From assembly GCF_025717605.1 (NCBI RefSeq), contig NZ_JAJIRQ010000004.1, forward strand, positions 442,804 to 506,803: a DNA stretch of 64,000 bases, given 5' to 3'. The translations under genes and the position numbers were made by a program. Every line of letters begins with the position of its first letter. Position 1 is the first letter of the stretch. Below are positions 16,043-25,012 of this stretch, piece by piece. A model generated the notes under the pieces. It saw only the letters and a program-made list of their open reading frames with translations, ran no database searches and had not been told where the DNA came from. The stretch is from Paucibacter sp. TC2R-5 (GTDB lineage Bacteria; Pseudomonadota; Gammaproteobacteria; Burkholderiales; Burkholderiaceae_C).

Positions 16043-17896
16043 CTATTTTTTAGGTGTTTGGGCGTCCAGCACTTCGCAGGCATGTTGGTAGCCAAGCTGG
16101 ACCAATTCGTCGAAACGACTCCACTGCAACATGCCGATGCGCTGCAAGGGCGGGTTGAAATAGAGATCGATCAACTTACGCACCTCGCGCTGCCTGGAGG
16201 TGCTGTAGAGCACAGTGACGTTCATCAGCAGCGCCGACAGCGCGGGCAGTTTGTAGCGGCGTTTGGAACGCGGGCGCAGGCTGTCGCGCAAGAGGGCCAG
16301 GCTGCCGGGCACTTCGTCGAATTCAAAGCGGCGCGGCTTGTTGGAGCCCAGGTCCACGCCAATAACCCGACCTATGCCCCAGCGGCCGCGCATCACATCG
16401 GCGGGTAAGTTGTTGAAGGTGCCGCCGTCGCAAAGCAGGTCGCCGCCCAGCACGACGGGCGGCAATGCACCGGGAATCGCCACGCTGGCCAGCAAGGACT
16501 TCAGCAGCGAGCCCTGAGCCAGCAGCTGCTCGCGCGCCTGCGAGTAGTTGGTCGCGATGCAAAAGAAGTTCTTCCACAAGTCTTCGATTTGCGCGTCGTG
16601 ACCGGTCAGCTCGGTGATTGAGCCGGCCACCACGCGGCGCAGGCGCCGTCCGCGGATCAAGGAAATCATCGGCAACCAATTGAAGTCGCCGGTTGGATTG
16701 GTGGCAAAGGCCTTTTGAGCGGCGAGCGTGACCGCGTCGATGGAACGGTCAGTGCCGACCAAGGCGGCCATCACCGCGCCGATGCTGGTGCCGCCCACCA
16801 GGTCGATCTCGATGCCGCGTTCGGTCAGCGCGCGGTAGATGCCGATATGGGCCAGACCGCGCGCGCCGCCGCCGGCCAGCACCAGGCCAACGCCGTTGCG
16901 ACTGACCAAGCGCGCCAAGCGTGTCAAATCGCGCGGCAGTTGCGGGCGAATATGCACATGGCCGGCCAGCGGCCTTCGAGCCAGCCAAGCCTGTGTGCCC
17001 TGCGGAGACAGGCGATCCTGGGGGTGCAGCAAGACCAAGATCTCGGTCGCATCGGTGCGCGGCGGGCGGCTGATCAGGCATTGGGTTTCGATGAGGTGCA
17101 GCTGCGCGGGCTGATCGGCATCGGCCAGCAGCAGCAATTCATCGCTATGCCTGCAGCAACGCTCGGTCCAGGGTGTGGGGCCGTCGTCGCCGATCAGGAT
17201 GACGAAATCATGATCGGATTCGATGTGGTCCAGATGGACCGCGATGCGGCGAGTGGCCTCGGTGTCGGCGCGCGGGCGCTCACAGATGGCGGGGTCGCCC
17301 AAGGTGAGTCCTATGCTCGCAGCGGACACCGTGGCGACGCGCCCGAAGCCGCCGAGCTGCTGGGCGAGCTGAGCGGCAAAACTGGCGTGATCAAGGCCAG
17401 CGCTGACGGGCAGTACGCCAATCGTGACCGGCTTATCGGGCAGCGAGCGCGCACCTTCGGTCTTCAGCCTGACGATGATTTGCCGCGTTAGTGCGATCGA
17501 AACCTGTCCACTGATCGCCAGCAATTGTTTGAAGCGCTCCTTGCCCAGCCGCACCAGCACCGAGTCGCGGATGGCCACCAAGGTGGCGGAACGAGGCTCG
17601 TCGGTGAACAGACTCATCTCGCCGACGATCTGACCACGGCCGATCTCGCGCACTGCTCGGGTCTCACCAAATTCATTGCTGATATAGGTGCGCAGACGCC
17701 CGCTGAGCAGCAGATACATGGCGTCGCCGGCGTCACCTTGATTCATCAAGGCCTGGCCGGCGGATACTTCCACCCATTCCAGGTGTTGCAGCAGCAACTC
17801 AATGGCTTGCGGTTCGATCTCGCCCAGCAATGCGGCCAGGTGCTGGCGCAGTAGTGCTTCTAGGTGTTGTGGGTGTGCGGCAGAGGCTTCGGGCAT
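16043..17896 (-). CDS. cNMP-binding patatin-like phospholipase (NTE family)
   Basis: A 617-residue protein. It has a cyclic-nucleotide-binding beta-roll (about 25-145, cassette GEMSLFTDEPRSATL), then a linker of about 170 residues with alternating strand/helix pattern, then a patatin domain from about 335. The oxyanion loop is LAGGGARGLAHIG, the nucleophile Ser371 lies in GGTSIGAV and the catalytic Asp490 in CDGGTFNNLP. The predicted activity is a lysophospholipase/esterase regulated by the cNMP domain, as in NTE/RssA proteins. The first 334 residues are clearly related to the gene at 18396, whose C-terminus is instead a DNA-binding domain. Confidence 0.9.
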   Translation of the reverse strand: MPEASAAHPQHLEALLRQHLAALLGEIEPQAIELLLQHLEWVEVSAGQALMNQGDAGDAMYLLLSGRLRTYISNEFGETRAVREIGRGQIVGEMSLFTDEPRSATLVAIRDSVLVRLGKERFKQLLAISGQVSIALTRQIIVRLKTEGARSLPDKPVTIGVLPVSAGLDHASFAAQLAQQLGGFGRVATVSAASIGLTLGDPAICERPRADTEATRRIAVHLDHIESDHDFVILIGDDGPTPWTERCCRHSDELLLLADADQPAQLHLIETQCLISRPPRTDATEILVLLHPQDRLSPQGTQAWLARRPLAGHVHIRPQLPRDLTRLARLVSRNGVGLVLAGGGARGLAHIGIYRALTERGIEIDLVGGTSIGAVMAALVGTDRSIDAVTLAAQKAFATNPTGDFNWLPMISLIRGRRLRRVVAGSITELTGHDAQIEDLWKNFFCIATNYSQAREQLLAQGSLLKSLLASVAIPGALPPVVLGGDLLCDGGTFNNLPADVMRGRWGIGRVIGVDLGSNKPRRFEFDEVPGSLALLRDSLRPRSKRRYKLPALSALLMNVTVLYSTSRQREVRKLIDLYFNPPLQRIGMLQWSRFDELVQLGYQHACEVLDAQTPKK

Positions 17897-18046
17897 GGCA
17901 AGCGCGGATAGGAAAATGCAGGTCTTAGGCTAAGGGTCGAACGTAACAGGAAAGCCACGCCGATGGCGGCGCTGGGTTTGCTGGTTTTCCCTGGGTTCGT
18001 GGGTGCTTGCACCAGCTTGGGAGCATGTCGCCGCGCCAAAACGGGC

Positions 18047-18271
18047 TCAGCGTGTGCTGCTGCGCTTGACTATCCGGATCTTGTTGCTCGTTTCACAAAG
18101 CCAGGCGACGGAGATGTCGGTGTCGCAGAAGTCTTGCTCCCCGATCGCGGTGCCCGGCGCGGCGACCGATTTGGTGTCGCTCCTTGCCGCTTTGCCCGGG
18201 CTCAAGGGCAGACCAATATGGACATGGCGGCCCTCCAGCAATGCGGCAATGCGTTTAAACATGGTGTTCAT
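18047..18271 (-). CDS. Hypothetical 74-residue protein between two cNMP-domain paralogues
   Basis: The frame opens MNTMFKRIAALLEG and ends IRIVKRSSTR. A good ribosome site, AGAGG, lies 7 bases before the ATG at 18271. There are no recognised domains, and two cysteines (near residues 47 and 58). The frame lies on the same strand as both neighbours in an otherwise empty stretch of about 500 bases (17897-18395), outside which I see no other gene there. It may be a real small protein. An upstream extension to 18364 is possible but lacks a ribosome site. Confidence 0.45.
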   Translation of the reverse strand: MNTMFKRIAALLEGRHVHIGLPLSPGKAARSDTKSVAAPGTAIGEQDFCDTDISVAWLCETSNKIRIVKRSSTR

Positions 18272-18395
18272 CTCAGACCCTCTTCGCCATGCGTCTGTTC
18301 GGTGACGCTTAGGCGCACTATCGCGGCAAGAGCTGGGCAGGGTTCTGAAAATTCTGTGAAACAAGGGTGGCAGGTGGGGGCGCCCTTACAAACGC

Positions 18396-19691
18396 CTAGG
18401 ACGGCTGTGCCTGGATGCGGTAGCCATGCCCCGCCACGGTGCGTATCAGTTCACGACCCAGGGCGCGGCGCAGCGTGGCGATCTGGACCGAAATATTGTT
18501 CTCTTCCACGACCAGTCCGGGCCAGACCCGGTCCAGCATTTCACCCTTGGTGACCAAACCACCTGGCCGCTCCAGTAGCAGTTGCAGCAAGTCCAAGGCG
18601 CGCGCACCAAGAGCGACTTCGACGCCTTTGTCCAGCAGCCGGCGCTCGCGCAACTGCAGCTCAAAGCGGGTGCTGTCGTCAGCCGGCCCGAAACGCCATG
18701 CCGCCGCGACGGCCTTGCCTGGGCTGCGGCTGTGGCGGTTGATGCGTTCGGCCAGCTTGGCCGCGTCGCGGGCCAGACCGCGCTGAAACTCCAGATGAAA
18801 GCGAGCCGGCCGGCAGGCCAGCCAGGCCCGCACGACGCGCGAAGGTGCCGCCGCCTTGGCATGCAGGAGCAGCAGGGTTTCATGGGCGCCACTGGAGGCG
18901 GGGCGGCGCAGCATCAAGGCATGCTCATTCGGATGCAGCGTGGGGGCCTGCGCGGTGTCGCCGACCAGCAACAGTTCATCGCAATGGCGTGCGCAAGTCT
19001 CACTCCAGCGGCTCGGGTGCGCGTCGGCCAGCAGCAGAACATAGTCATGGCTGGCCTCGATTTCTTCTAACTCGGCATCCGTGAGCGCCGTCGCTATCGT
19101 GGCGACACGGGCGCCGGGGCGCAGCTGTTCGGCCAAGGCCGCGGCCAGCGCGCTCAAGTCCAAGTCGGCGCTGATCGGCAGCAAGGCAATGGTGGCCGAG
19201 AGCTGATGCGGTGCGCTTGAGTTCTCGGTGCGCAGGCGCTGAATGATTTGCCGCGTCAGCAGCAGCGAGGCATGCTTGTTGCTGGCCAAAAAATGCTCGA
19301 ATTCAGCCTGGCCCAAACGCACCAGCACCGAGTCGCGGGCGGCCACCAAGGTCGCCGAGCGCGGCTCCTTGGTGTAGAGACTGATCTCGCCGACCACTTG
19401 GCCACGGGTGATTTCGCGCACCATCCGTTGTTCGCCACTGCCTGGCCTGTCGCCGCTGCTGTCGGCCATATAGGTGCGCAGTCGGCCGCGCAACAACAAA
19501 TACATGGCGTCACCGGGCTCGCCCTGGCGCAGCAAGGTTTGTCCGGCCGGCAACTCGACCCATTGCAGTGATTGGCGCAGCAAGGCCAGTGTGGGCGGGT
19601 CAACCTCGCCGAGTAAGTTGGGCAAATGCTGCATCAAGAGGCCATCCAATGGATGCTTGGGTGGCTCGCGACGCTCGGGAATCAGGTGCAT
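18396..19691 (-). CDS. cNMP-binding protein with OmpR/CadC-type winged-helix DNA-binding domain
   Basis: A 431-residue protein whose first about 322 residues parallel the patatin phospholipase at 16043 step by step: GDAMYLLLRGRLRTY, VVGEISLYTKEPRSATLVA, DSVLVRLG, a linker strand IALLPISADLD, and CARHCDELLLVGD. After RDAAKLAERINRH the patatin domain is missing. In its place is an OmpR-type winged helix: LGARALDLLQLLLE, VTKGEMLDRVWPG, VEENNISVQIATLRRAL and VAGHGYRI. This would be a soluble transcription factor using the same sensory half. ATG 19691 gives an N-terminus aligning with the paralogue. ATG 19730 is an alternative. The gene diverges from the phosphorylase gene at 19785. Confidence 0.85.
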   Translation of the reverse strand: MHLIPERREPPKHPLDGLLMQHLPNLLGEVDPPTLALLRQSLQWVELPAGQTLLRQGEPGDAMYLLLRGRLRTYMADSSGDRPGSGEQRMVREITRGQVVGEISLYTKEPRSATLVAARDSVLVRLGQAEFEHFLASNKHASLLLTRQIIQRLRTENSSAPHQLSATIALLPISADLDLSALAAALAEQLRPGARVATIATALTDAELEEIEASHDYVLLLADAHPSRWSETCARHCDELLLVGDTAQAPTLHPNEHALMLRRPASSGAHETLLLLHAKAAAPSRVVRAWLACRPARFHLEFQRGLARDAAKLAERINRHSRSPGKAVAAAWRFGPADDSTRFELQLRERRLLDKGVEVALGARALDLLQLLLERPGGLVTKGEMLDRVWPGLVVEENNISVQIATLRRALGRELIRTVAGHGYRIQAQPS

Positions 19692-19784
19692 GGCTGGGCA
19701 GAAATGGGTGCGCAGGCGGCAACATAACATGAGTCTTTGACTTTGCTGAACCGGCCAAGCCGGCGGCTCCGCTACAGTGCTCGC

Positions 19785-21356
19785 ATGAATGGCCCGCCCA
19801 AGATCTCGCTCAGCATCCGCCGCATCGGCATCGATACCTGGCGTGAAAACGTCGCCTATTTGCACCGCGATTGCCCGGTGGTGCGAGCGGCCGGCTTTCA
19901 GGCACTGTCCAAGGTCGAGATTCACGCCAATGGCCAGGTGATCTTGGCGGTCTTGAATGTGGTGGACGATGCGCAAATCGTCAGCGCCTGCGAACTTGGC
20001 GTTAGCGAGGAAGCGTTTGCGCGACTGGGCGTGGCGCAGGGCCACGCAGCCAGCATCGCGCATGCCGAGCCGCCGGCTTCGATTGCCGCGCTGCGTCGCA
20101 AGATTGGTGGCGAGCGGCTGAGCAAAGATGATTTGTTCGCCATCATTCGTGACGTGGCGCAGGCGCGTTACTCAAAAATCGAGTTGGCCGCTTTTGTGGT
20201 CGCGACCAATCAGTACGAGTTGGACCGCGAGGAAGTCTTGCACCTGACCGAGGCGATGATCGCGGTGGGGCGCAAGCTCGACTGGAAGCTGCAAGTGGGC
20301 GCCGGCCCGGTGGTCGACAAGCATTGCATAGGCGGCATCCCCGGCAACCGAACTTCGATGCTGGTGGTGCCCATCGTCAGTGCGCATGGCATGCTATGTG
20401 CCAAGACCAGCTCGCGCGCGATCACCTCGCCATCGGGTACCGCCGATACCATGGAGATGCTTGCCACGGTGGAGCTGAGTTTCGAGCGCATGGTGGAGGT
20501 GGTCAAGGCGACGCGGGCCTGCCTGGCTTGGGGCGGTACGGCCGATTTGTCGCCCGCCGATGACATCTTGATTTCGGTCGAGCGGCCGCTGGCGATTGAC
20601 TCTCCTGGCCAGATGGTGGCGTCGATCTTGTCCAAGAAAATTGCCGCCGGCTCGACCCATTTGGTCTTGGACATTCCGGTCGGCCCGAGCGCCAAGGTGC
20701 GCTCCATGGTCGAGGCGCAGCGGCTTAAAAAGCTGTTTGAATATGTGGCCGGTCATCTGCGTCTGCAGCTCGATGTGGTGCTCAGCGATGGCAGACAGCC
20801 GATCGGGCGCGGCATCGGGCCGGTGCTGGAGGCGCGCGACGTGATGCAGGTCTTGCAGGGCGAGCCAGATGCGCCGCAGGACTTGCGCCAAAAAGCGCTG
20901 CGTCTGGCCGGCCGCATGATCGAATTCGACCCCGATGTGCGTGGCGGCGAAGGCTACAACATCGCCCGCGGCATTCTTGATTCTGGCCGCGCCTTGGCGC
21001 AGATGAATGCCATCATCGACGCTCAAGGGCGCCGCGCGGAAATGCCGGCGGTGGGTGCCTTGACGGCCGAGCTGCGGGCCAGCAGTGACGGGGTCGTGGT
21101 GGCGATTGATAACTTGCGTATTGCACGCATCGCGGGCCTGGCTGGCGCGCCCCAAGTGCCGGGCGCAGGCCTGCAACTGGTGAAGAAATTGGGCGATCCA
21201 GTCCGTGCCGGTGAACTGCTTTACCGCATTCATGCGCAGTACGAGGCCGATCTTCGCTTCGCGCAGGCGCATGCCGAGCAGGATTCGGCCTACCGCCTGG
21301 GTTCGGATGACCAGTTGCCGCATGAATTTGCCCGCGGCACGATGTTCTCTCTTTGA
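19785..21356 (+). CDS. Thymidine/AMP phosphorylase family protein (NMP phosphorylase type)
   Basis: A 523-residue member of the nucleoside phosphorylase family II. An N-terminal domain of about 85 residues precedes the catalytic fold, as in archaeal AMP phosphorylases and unlike DeoA, which is about 440 residues. The phosphate loop reads [16 protein letters not shown]. The GG-x-PGN form is that of AMP phosphorylases, whereas DeoA has HSTGGVGD. Other blocks are [18 protein letters not shown] and [14 protein letters not shown]. The likely reaction is phosphorolysis of a nucleoside 5'-monophosphate to ribose 1,5-bisphosphate plus base. A PRPP-synthetase homologue follows 12 bases later. ATG 19785 is used because the conserved start begins just after it. 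Confidence 0.85.
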   Translation: MNGPPKISLSIRRIGIDTWRENVAYLHRDCPVVRAAGFQALSKVEIHANGQVILAVLNVVDDAQIVSACELGVSEEAFARLGVAQGHAASIAHAEPPASIAALRRKIGGERLSKDDLFAIIRDVAQARYSKIELAAFVVATNQYELDREEVLHLTEAMIAVGRKLDWKLQVGAGPVVDKHCIGGIPGNRTSMLVVPIVSAHGMLCAKTSSRAITSPSGTADTMEMLATVELSFERMVEVVKATRACLAWGGTADLSPADDILISVERPLAIDSPGQMVASILSKKIAAGSTHLVLDIPVGPSAKVRSMVEAQRLKKLFEYVAGHLRLQLDVVLSDGRQPIGRGIGPVLEARDVMQVLQGEPDAPQDLRQKALRLAGRMIEFDPDVRGGEGYNIARGILDSGRALAQMNAIIDAQGRRAEMPAVGALTAELRASSDGVVVAIDNLRIARIAGLAGAPQVPGAGLQLVKKLGDPVRAGELLYRIHAQYEADLRFAQAHAEQDSAYRLGSDDQLPHEFARGTMFSL

Positions 21357-21368
21357 AAAGACCTGTTT

Positions 21369-22256
21369 ATGACTTCGAATGCAATGCTGTTGGCCTTTGA
21401 TGATGAGCGCCTGCTGGCGCTGGAGTTGGCCGAGGCCTTAGGCATGCCGCTGAGTTTCATCAGCCGGCACCGTTTTCCGGACGGCGAGATGCGCTTGGTG
21501 CTGCCAAAGCCGCTGCCTGCAACCGTGCTGGTGCTGCGCGGCCTGCAGCAGCCGAATGACAAGTTAGTTGAGCTGATGATTGCGGCGCCGACCGCGCGCG
21601 AGTTGGGGGCAAAGCGCTTGGATCTGCTCTCGCCCTACCTGGCTTATATGCGCCAAGACATGGAATTTACGCCCGGCGAGGCGGTCAGCCAGCGTCACAT
21701 CGCCAGGCTCTTGGCCCATCACTTCGACCATGTGCTGACCATTGACCCGCATCTGCACCGCATCAACAGCCTTGACGAGGTGATGCCCGGCGGCTGCGGC
21801 GTGACGCTGTCGGCAGCGCGCTTGCTGGGCCAATGGGTGGCGGCAAAGGTGCCGGGAGCTTTGTTGATCGGGCCGGATGAAGAGTCCGCGCAATGGGTCA
21901 GTGAAGCGGCCGGCGCGGGCGGCTTGCAGCATGCGATCGGTAACAAGGTTCGCTTGGGCGACCATCAGGTGAGCTTGGCCTTGCCCGATGTTGATGTCAG
22001 CGACCGCGCGGTGGTCTTGCTCGACGATATGGCCTCAACCGGCCGCACCTTGATAGGCTCAGCCCAGCAATTGCTGCTGCGCGGCGCCAGCTCGGTCGAT
22101 GTCGCTGTGACCCATGCCTTGTTCAATGGCGATGCGCTGAGCCATCTGAAAGAGGCTGGCGTGCGCCATGTCTGGAGCAGCAATTCCGTTGCCCATGCGA
22201 GCAATGCGGTCTCGGTGGCCGGCTTGTTGGCCGAGGGTTGGCGTAGTTTGAACTAA
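21369..22256 (+). CDS. Ribose-phosphate diphosphokinase (PRPP synthetase) homologue
   Basis: A 295-residue protein, shorter than the housekeeping Prs of about 315. Family blocks present are FPDGEMRLVLP, LLSPYLAYMRQDMEF, LTIDPHLHRI, a degenerate pyrophosphate region LIGPDEESAQW and the PRPP-binding loop VVLLDDMASTGRTL. It begins 12 bases after the phosphorylase gene and the pair ends at a strong terminator, so they form a two-gene operon. It may therefore work on ribose phosphates released from nucleotides rather than being the main PRPP source. A separate housekeeping prs would be expected elsewhere. Confidence 0.85.
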   Translation: MTSNAMLLAFDDERLLALELAEALGMPLSFISRHRFPDGEMRLVLPKPLPATVLVLRGLQQPNDKLVELMIAAPTARELGAKRLDLLSPYLAYMRQDMEFTPGEAVSQRHIARLLAHHFDHVLTIDPHLHRINSLDEVMPGGCGVTLSAARLLGQWVAAKVPGALLIGPDEESAQWVSEAAGAGGLQHAIGNKVRLGDHQVSLALPDVDVSDRAVVLLDDMASTGRTLIGSAQQLLLRGASSVDVAVTHALFNGDALSHLKEAGVRHVWSSNSVAHASNAVSVAGLLAEGWRSLN

Positions 22257-22266
22257 CGCCGGCGGC

Positions 22267-22292
22267 AAAACGCAGCGACTCCGCTGCGTTTT
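22267..22292. terminator. Bidirectional rho-independent terminator
   Basis: A perfect 11-bp stem AAAACGCAGCG / CGCTGCGTTTT with loop ACTC. T-runs lie on both strands. It separates the convergent PRPP-synthetase homologue and gpmA. An outer pair GGCGGCAAA / TTTGCCGCC (22261-22308) may extend it. Confidence 0.9.
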
Positions 22293-22314
22293 GTTGCGCT
22301 TTGCCGCCCGGGAC

Positions 22315-23058
22315 TCAGGCCTTGCCTTGGCTGGCTACGGCTGCGGCCGCCTTGGCTGCGGCTTCGGCGTCGCCGAGGTAGTAGCTCTTGATCGGCTTCA
22401 GATCAGCGTCCAGCTCATAGACCAGCGGGATGCCGTTGGGAATGTTGACGCCGACGATATCGTTGTCGCCGATATTGTCCAGATACTTGACCAGGGCGCG
22501 AATGCTGTTGCCGTGCGCAGCGATCACGACGCGCTTGCCCAGCTTGATCGCCGGTGCCACCGCATCGTTCCAAAACGGCATCACGCGCTCGACGGTGTCT
22601 TTCAGACATTCGGTCAGCGGGATGTCGAGCGGGTTCATCTTGGCGTAGCGGATATCGCTGCGCTCGCTGCGCACATCGGTTGGCTCCATGGCAGGAGGGG
22701 GCGTGTCGTATGAACGGCGCCACACTAGCAACTGCTCGTCGCCGTATTGCTTGGCGATGTCGGCTTTGTTCAAGCCTTGCAGGGACCCATAGTGGCGCTC
22801 ATTCAGGCGCCAACTGTGGACAACCGGCAACCATGTGCGATCCATTTGATCCAAACAGTGCCAAAGAGTCCAAACTGCACGCTTGAGCATCGAGGTGTAG
22901 GTGATGTCGAAGTCCAGCCCAGCTTCCTTGAGCAGGCGGCCGGCTTGTTTGGCCTGCTCCACGCCGGTGGGGGTCAGGTCTACATCGGTCCAGCCGGTGA
23001 AACGATTTTCGAGGTTCCAGGTCGATTCGCCATGGCGAATGAGCACGAGTTTGTACAT
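22315..23058 (-). CDS. gpmA: 2,3-bisphosphoglycerate-dependent phosphoglycerate mutase
   Basis: A 247-residue glycolytic enzyme interconverting 3- and 2-phosphoglycerate. The phospho-histidine motif [18 protein letters not shown] lies at the N-terminus (His9 region), with [14 protein letters not shown] and [17 protein letters not shown] supplying the acid and second His. The length is exactly that of the dPGM family. The final 20 residues are Ala/Lys-rich, as often seen in betaproteobacteria. A monocistronic arrangement is likely, with its own terminator downstream and a divergent porin operon upstream. Confidence 0.96.
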   Translation of the reverse strand: MYKLVLIRHGESTWNLENRFTGWTDVDLTPTGVEQAKQAGRLLKEAGLDFDITYTSMLKRAVWTLWHCLDQMDRTWLPVVHSWRLNERHYGSLQGLNKADIAKQYGDEQLLVWRRSYDTPPPAMEPTDVRSERSDIRYAKMNPLDIPLTECLKDTVERVMPFWNDAVAPAIKLGKRVVIAAHGNSIRALVKYLDNIGDNDIVGVNIPNGIPLVYELDADLKPIKSYYLGDAEAAAKAAAAVASQGKA

Positions 23059-23149
23059 GGAATGTGATCTTCAGAGTGGCCGCCCATTTGGGCTGCTGCG
23101 GATTCTATCGGTGTGCGCAGCACGGCTTTTCGAGTGATTGAATCGAAAG

Positions 23150-23173
23150 AAACGTTACATAGTTGTTACGTTT
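23150..23173. promoter_or_regulatory. Inverted repeat AAACGTTACA-N4-TGTTACGTTT, candidate operator
   Basis: A 10-bp dyad with one mismatch around TAGT, in the divergent region between gpmA and the porin operon, about 90 bases from each start. AT-rich against a GC-rich background, it is probably a repressor or activator site. The regulator is unknown. Confidence 0.45.
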
Positions 23174-23256
23174 GGCCGATAAGCTGATCAATGTCGTTGG
23201 TGGCCGGTGCATGCTCGGCATGTTGCGGCCTGGATGTTCAATAAGAAGGAGACTTT

Positions 23257-24504
23257 ATGAAGAGACTGACTGTTGGGCGCTTATCGCCCGTGGTGCTGGC
23301 GCTTGCCGGCTTTGTAGGCCATTCCCAGGCTCAAGCTCAAGAACCTGCGGCTGCCGATTCGATTTTCTCGCTGTCCGGCTTCGGCACGGTCGGCGCTGTC
23401 GGCACCGACACCAGCGAGGCTCGCTATGTGGTGTCAGGTCAACCGCGCGGGGCGACCACGGCCTGGAGCGGTGACGTGGACACCAAGCTCGGTGTGCAGG
23501 TCAATGCCAAGTTGAACAAAATGTTCTCGGCGACGATGCAAGTCCTGTCCAAGCAGAATGGCGACGGCAGCTACAAGCCCGAACTGGAATGGGCCTTCGC
23601 CAAGGCGCAGTTCAGCCCCTCGGTGGCGGTTCGTTTGGGGCGCATGGGCGCACCATTCTTTGCCGTATCTGACTTCCGTGATGTGGGTTATGCCAATACC
23701 TGGCTGCGTCCGCCCCAAGATGTGTACGGGCAGGTGCCGGTAAGCCACTTTGATGGTGGCGATGTCAGCTATCAAACCAATATTGGTTCCGCCACGCTGA
23801 ATTTGCAGGCTTATGCCGGCAAATCCAAAGCCGTCTTCGAAGGTGTTGATGTCACGATGGACAGCATGCTGGGCTTCAACGCGTCGCTTGAGCTGGATGG
23901 CGGCATCACCTTGCGGGCCGGCTATGTGGACAGCAAATTGACGGTTGACAGCGCTTCGCTGAAGCAACTGGTGGGCATCTTGCGCAAGGTGCCGGTGCCC
24001 GGCGCTGCGGCGGCTGGCAACCAGATGGATGCGACCGACAAAAAGGCCACGTTCACCGGCTTCGGCGTCACGCTGGACCGCGACAACTGGCTGGTCATGG
24101 CTGAATACACGATGCGCCGCACCGAGTCCTACGTGCCCGACACCGATGGCTGGTATGCCACGCTGGGCTATCGCCTGGGCAAGTTCACCCCTTACGTGAC
24201 GATCTCGGATCTGAGCCAAAAGTCCAGCAATGTCGACAACACCATCCCAGCAGGCGTGCCCATTCCTGGGTTGACCAAGGACTTGAGGGCGCTGGTGGAT
24301 GGCACCTTGCGCTCGCAGAGCAATCAGCAAAAAACCAATGCGATCGGCGTGCGCTGGGATGCTTACCGCAATGTCGCGGTAAAGGGCCAGTACGAGCAAA
24401 TCAAGGCGGACGGGCCTGGCCTGTTTTCCTCTCCATCGCAGGCCTTTATAGCCGGCAAGAACACGGTCAATGTCTACAGCGTCGCTGTGGACTTCGTGTT
24501 CTGA
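23257..24504 (+). CDS. Outer-membrane porin-like beta-barrel protein
   Basis: A 415-residue protein with a signal peptide (about 1-27, FVGHSQAQAQE) and alternating amphipathic strands (FSLSGFGTVGAVG, LGVQVNAKLNKMFSATMQ, ARMG-like AVRLGRMGAPFFAVSDF). It ends VNVYSVAVDFVF with the terminal Phe typical of outer-membrane barrels. It does not look like the classic Burkholderia porin at 43583. A strong ribosome site AAGGAG precedes ATG 23257. The next gene starts 13 bases after its stop, so barrel, periplasmic binding-like protein and chemoreceptor are likely co-transcribed. The substrate is unknown. Confidence 0.75.
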   Translation: MKRLTVGRLSPVVLALAGFVGHSQAQAQEPAAADSIFSLSGFGTVGAVGTDTSEARYVVSGQPRGATTAWSGDVDTKLGVQVNAKLNKMFSATMQVLSKQNGDGSYKPELEWAFAKAQFSPSVAVRLGRMGAPFFAVSDFRDVGYANTWLRPPQDVYGQVPVSHFDGGDVSYQTNIGSATLNLQAYAGKSKAVFEGVDVTMDSMLGFNASLELDGGITLRAGYVDSKLTVDSASLKQLVGILRKVPVPGAAAAGNQMDATDKKATFTGFGVTLDRDNWLVMAEYTMRRTESYVPDTDGWYATLGYRLGKFTPYVTISDLSQKSSNVDNTIPAGVPIPGLTKDLRALVDGTLRSQSNQQKTNAIGVRWDAYRNVAVKGQYEQIKADGPGLFSSPSQAFIAGKNTVNVYSVAVDFVF

Positions 24505-24517
24505 GCGGGAGGATGAC

Positions 24518-24952
24518 ATGAAAAGCAACTATCAATATTTCAGCGGTTTGGCTCTTGTTTCGGCGCTGTGCCTGTCCGGCATGGCTCAAGCGCAAGTGGC
24601 CGTGATCGTCAACTCCAAAAGCCCTACGGCGACGATGACGGCCGATCAGGTCAGCGCGATTTTCTTGGGTAAGAGCAATACCTTGCCCAGCGGCGCGGCA
24701 GCCATGGCCGCCGATTTGCCTGAATCGGCGGCGGCGCGCGAACAGTTCTACAGCAAGGTGACCGGCAAGCAGGCGGCCCAGGTCAAGGCGGCTTGGTCGC
24801 GACTGGTGTTTTCCGGCAAGGCCACCCCGCCCAAGGAGCTGGCCACGGCTGCCGATGTGAAAAAGTATGTCGCGGCGAATGCGGATGCGATCGGATACAT
24901 CGAAAAGTCAGCAGTGGACGGCAGCGTTAAGGTGGTCTTGAGCGTAGACTGA
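24518..24952 (+). CDS. Small periplasmic phosphate-binding-like (PBP) protein
   Basis: A 144-residue secreted protein (signal peptide about 1-25, ending AQAQ). The mature part VAVIVNSKSPTATMTADQVSAIFLG resembles the first lobe of PstS-like substrate-binding proteins. The ending, in which the residues GYIEKSAVDGSVKVVL form the last strand of that lobe, also fits. At about 120 mature residues it is half the size of an ordinary binding protein and has no ABC transporter beside it. GGAGG is placed 4 bases before ATG 24518. It lies between a porin and a chemoreceptor, which suggests a role in ligand capture for either. Confidence 0.7.
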   Translation: MKSNYQYFSGLALVSALCLSGMAQAQVAVIVNSKSPTATMTADQVSAIFLGKSNTLPSGAAAMAADLPESAAAREQFYSKVTGKQAAQVKAAWSRLVFSGKATPPKELATAADVKKYVAANADAIGYIEKSAVDGSVKVVLSVD

Positions 24953-25012
24953 TTGTTGATCTCAGGCCCAGGCGTGCCGACCCGGGTTGGCACGCCGCCA
25001 TTGGAGAAGCGA

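Noticed and set aside
19737-19778. TTGACT and TACAGT as a promoter for the phosphorylase gene
   Set aside because: The hexamers are 30 bases apart, too far for a sigma-70 promoter.
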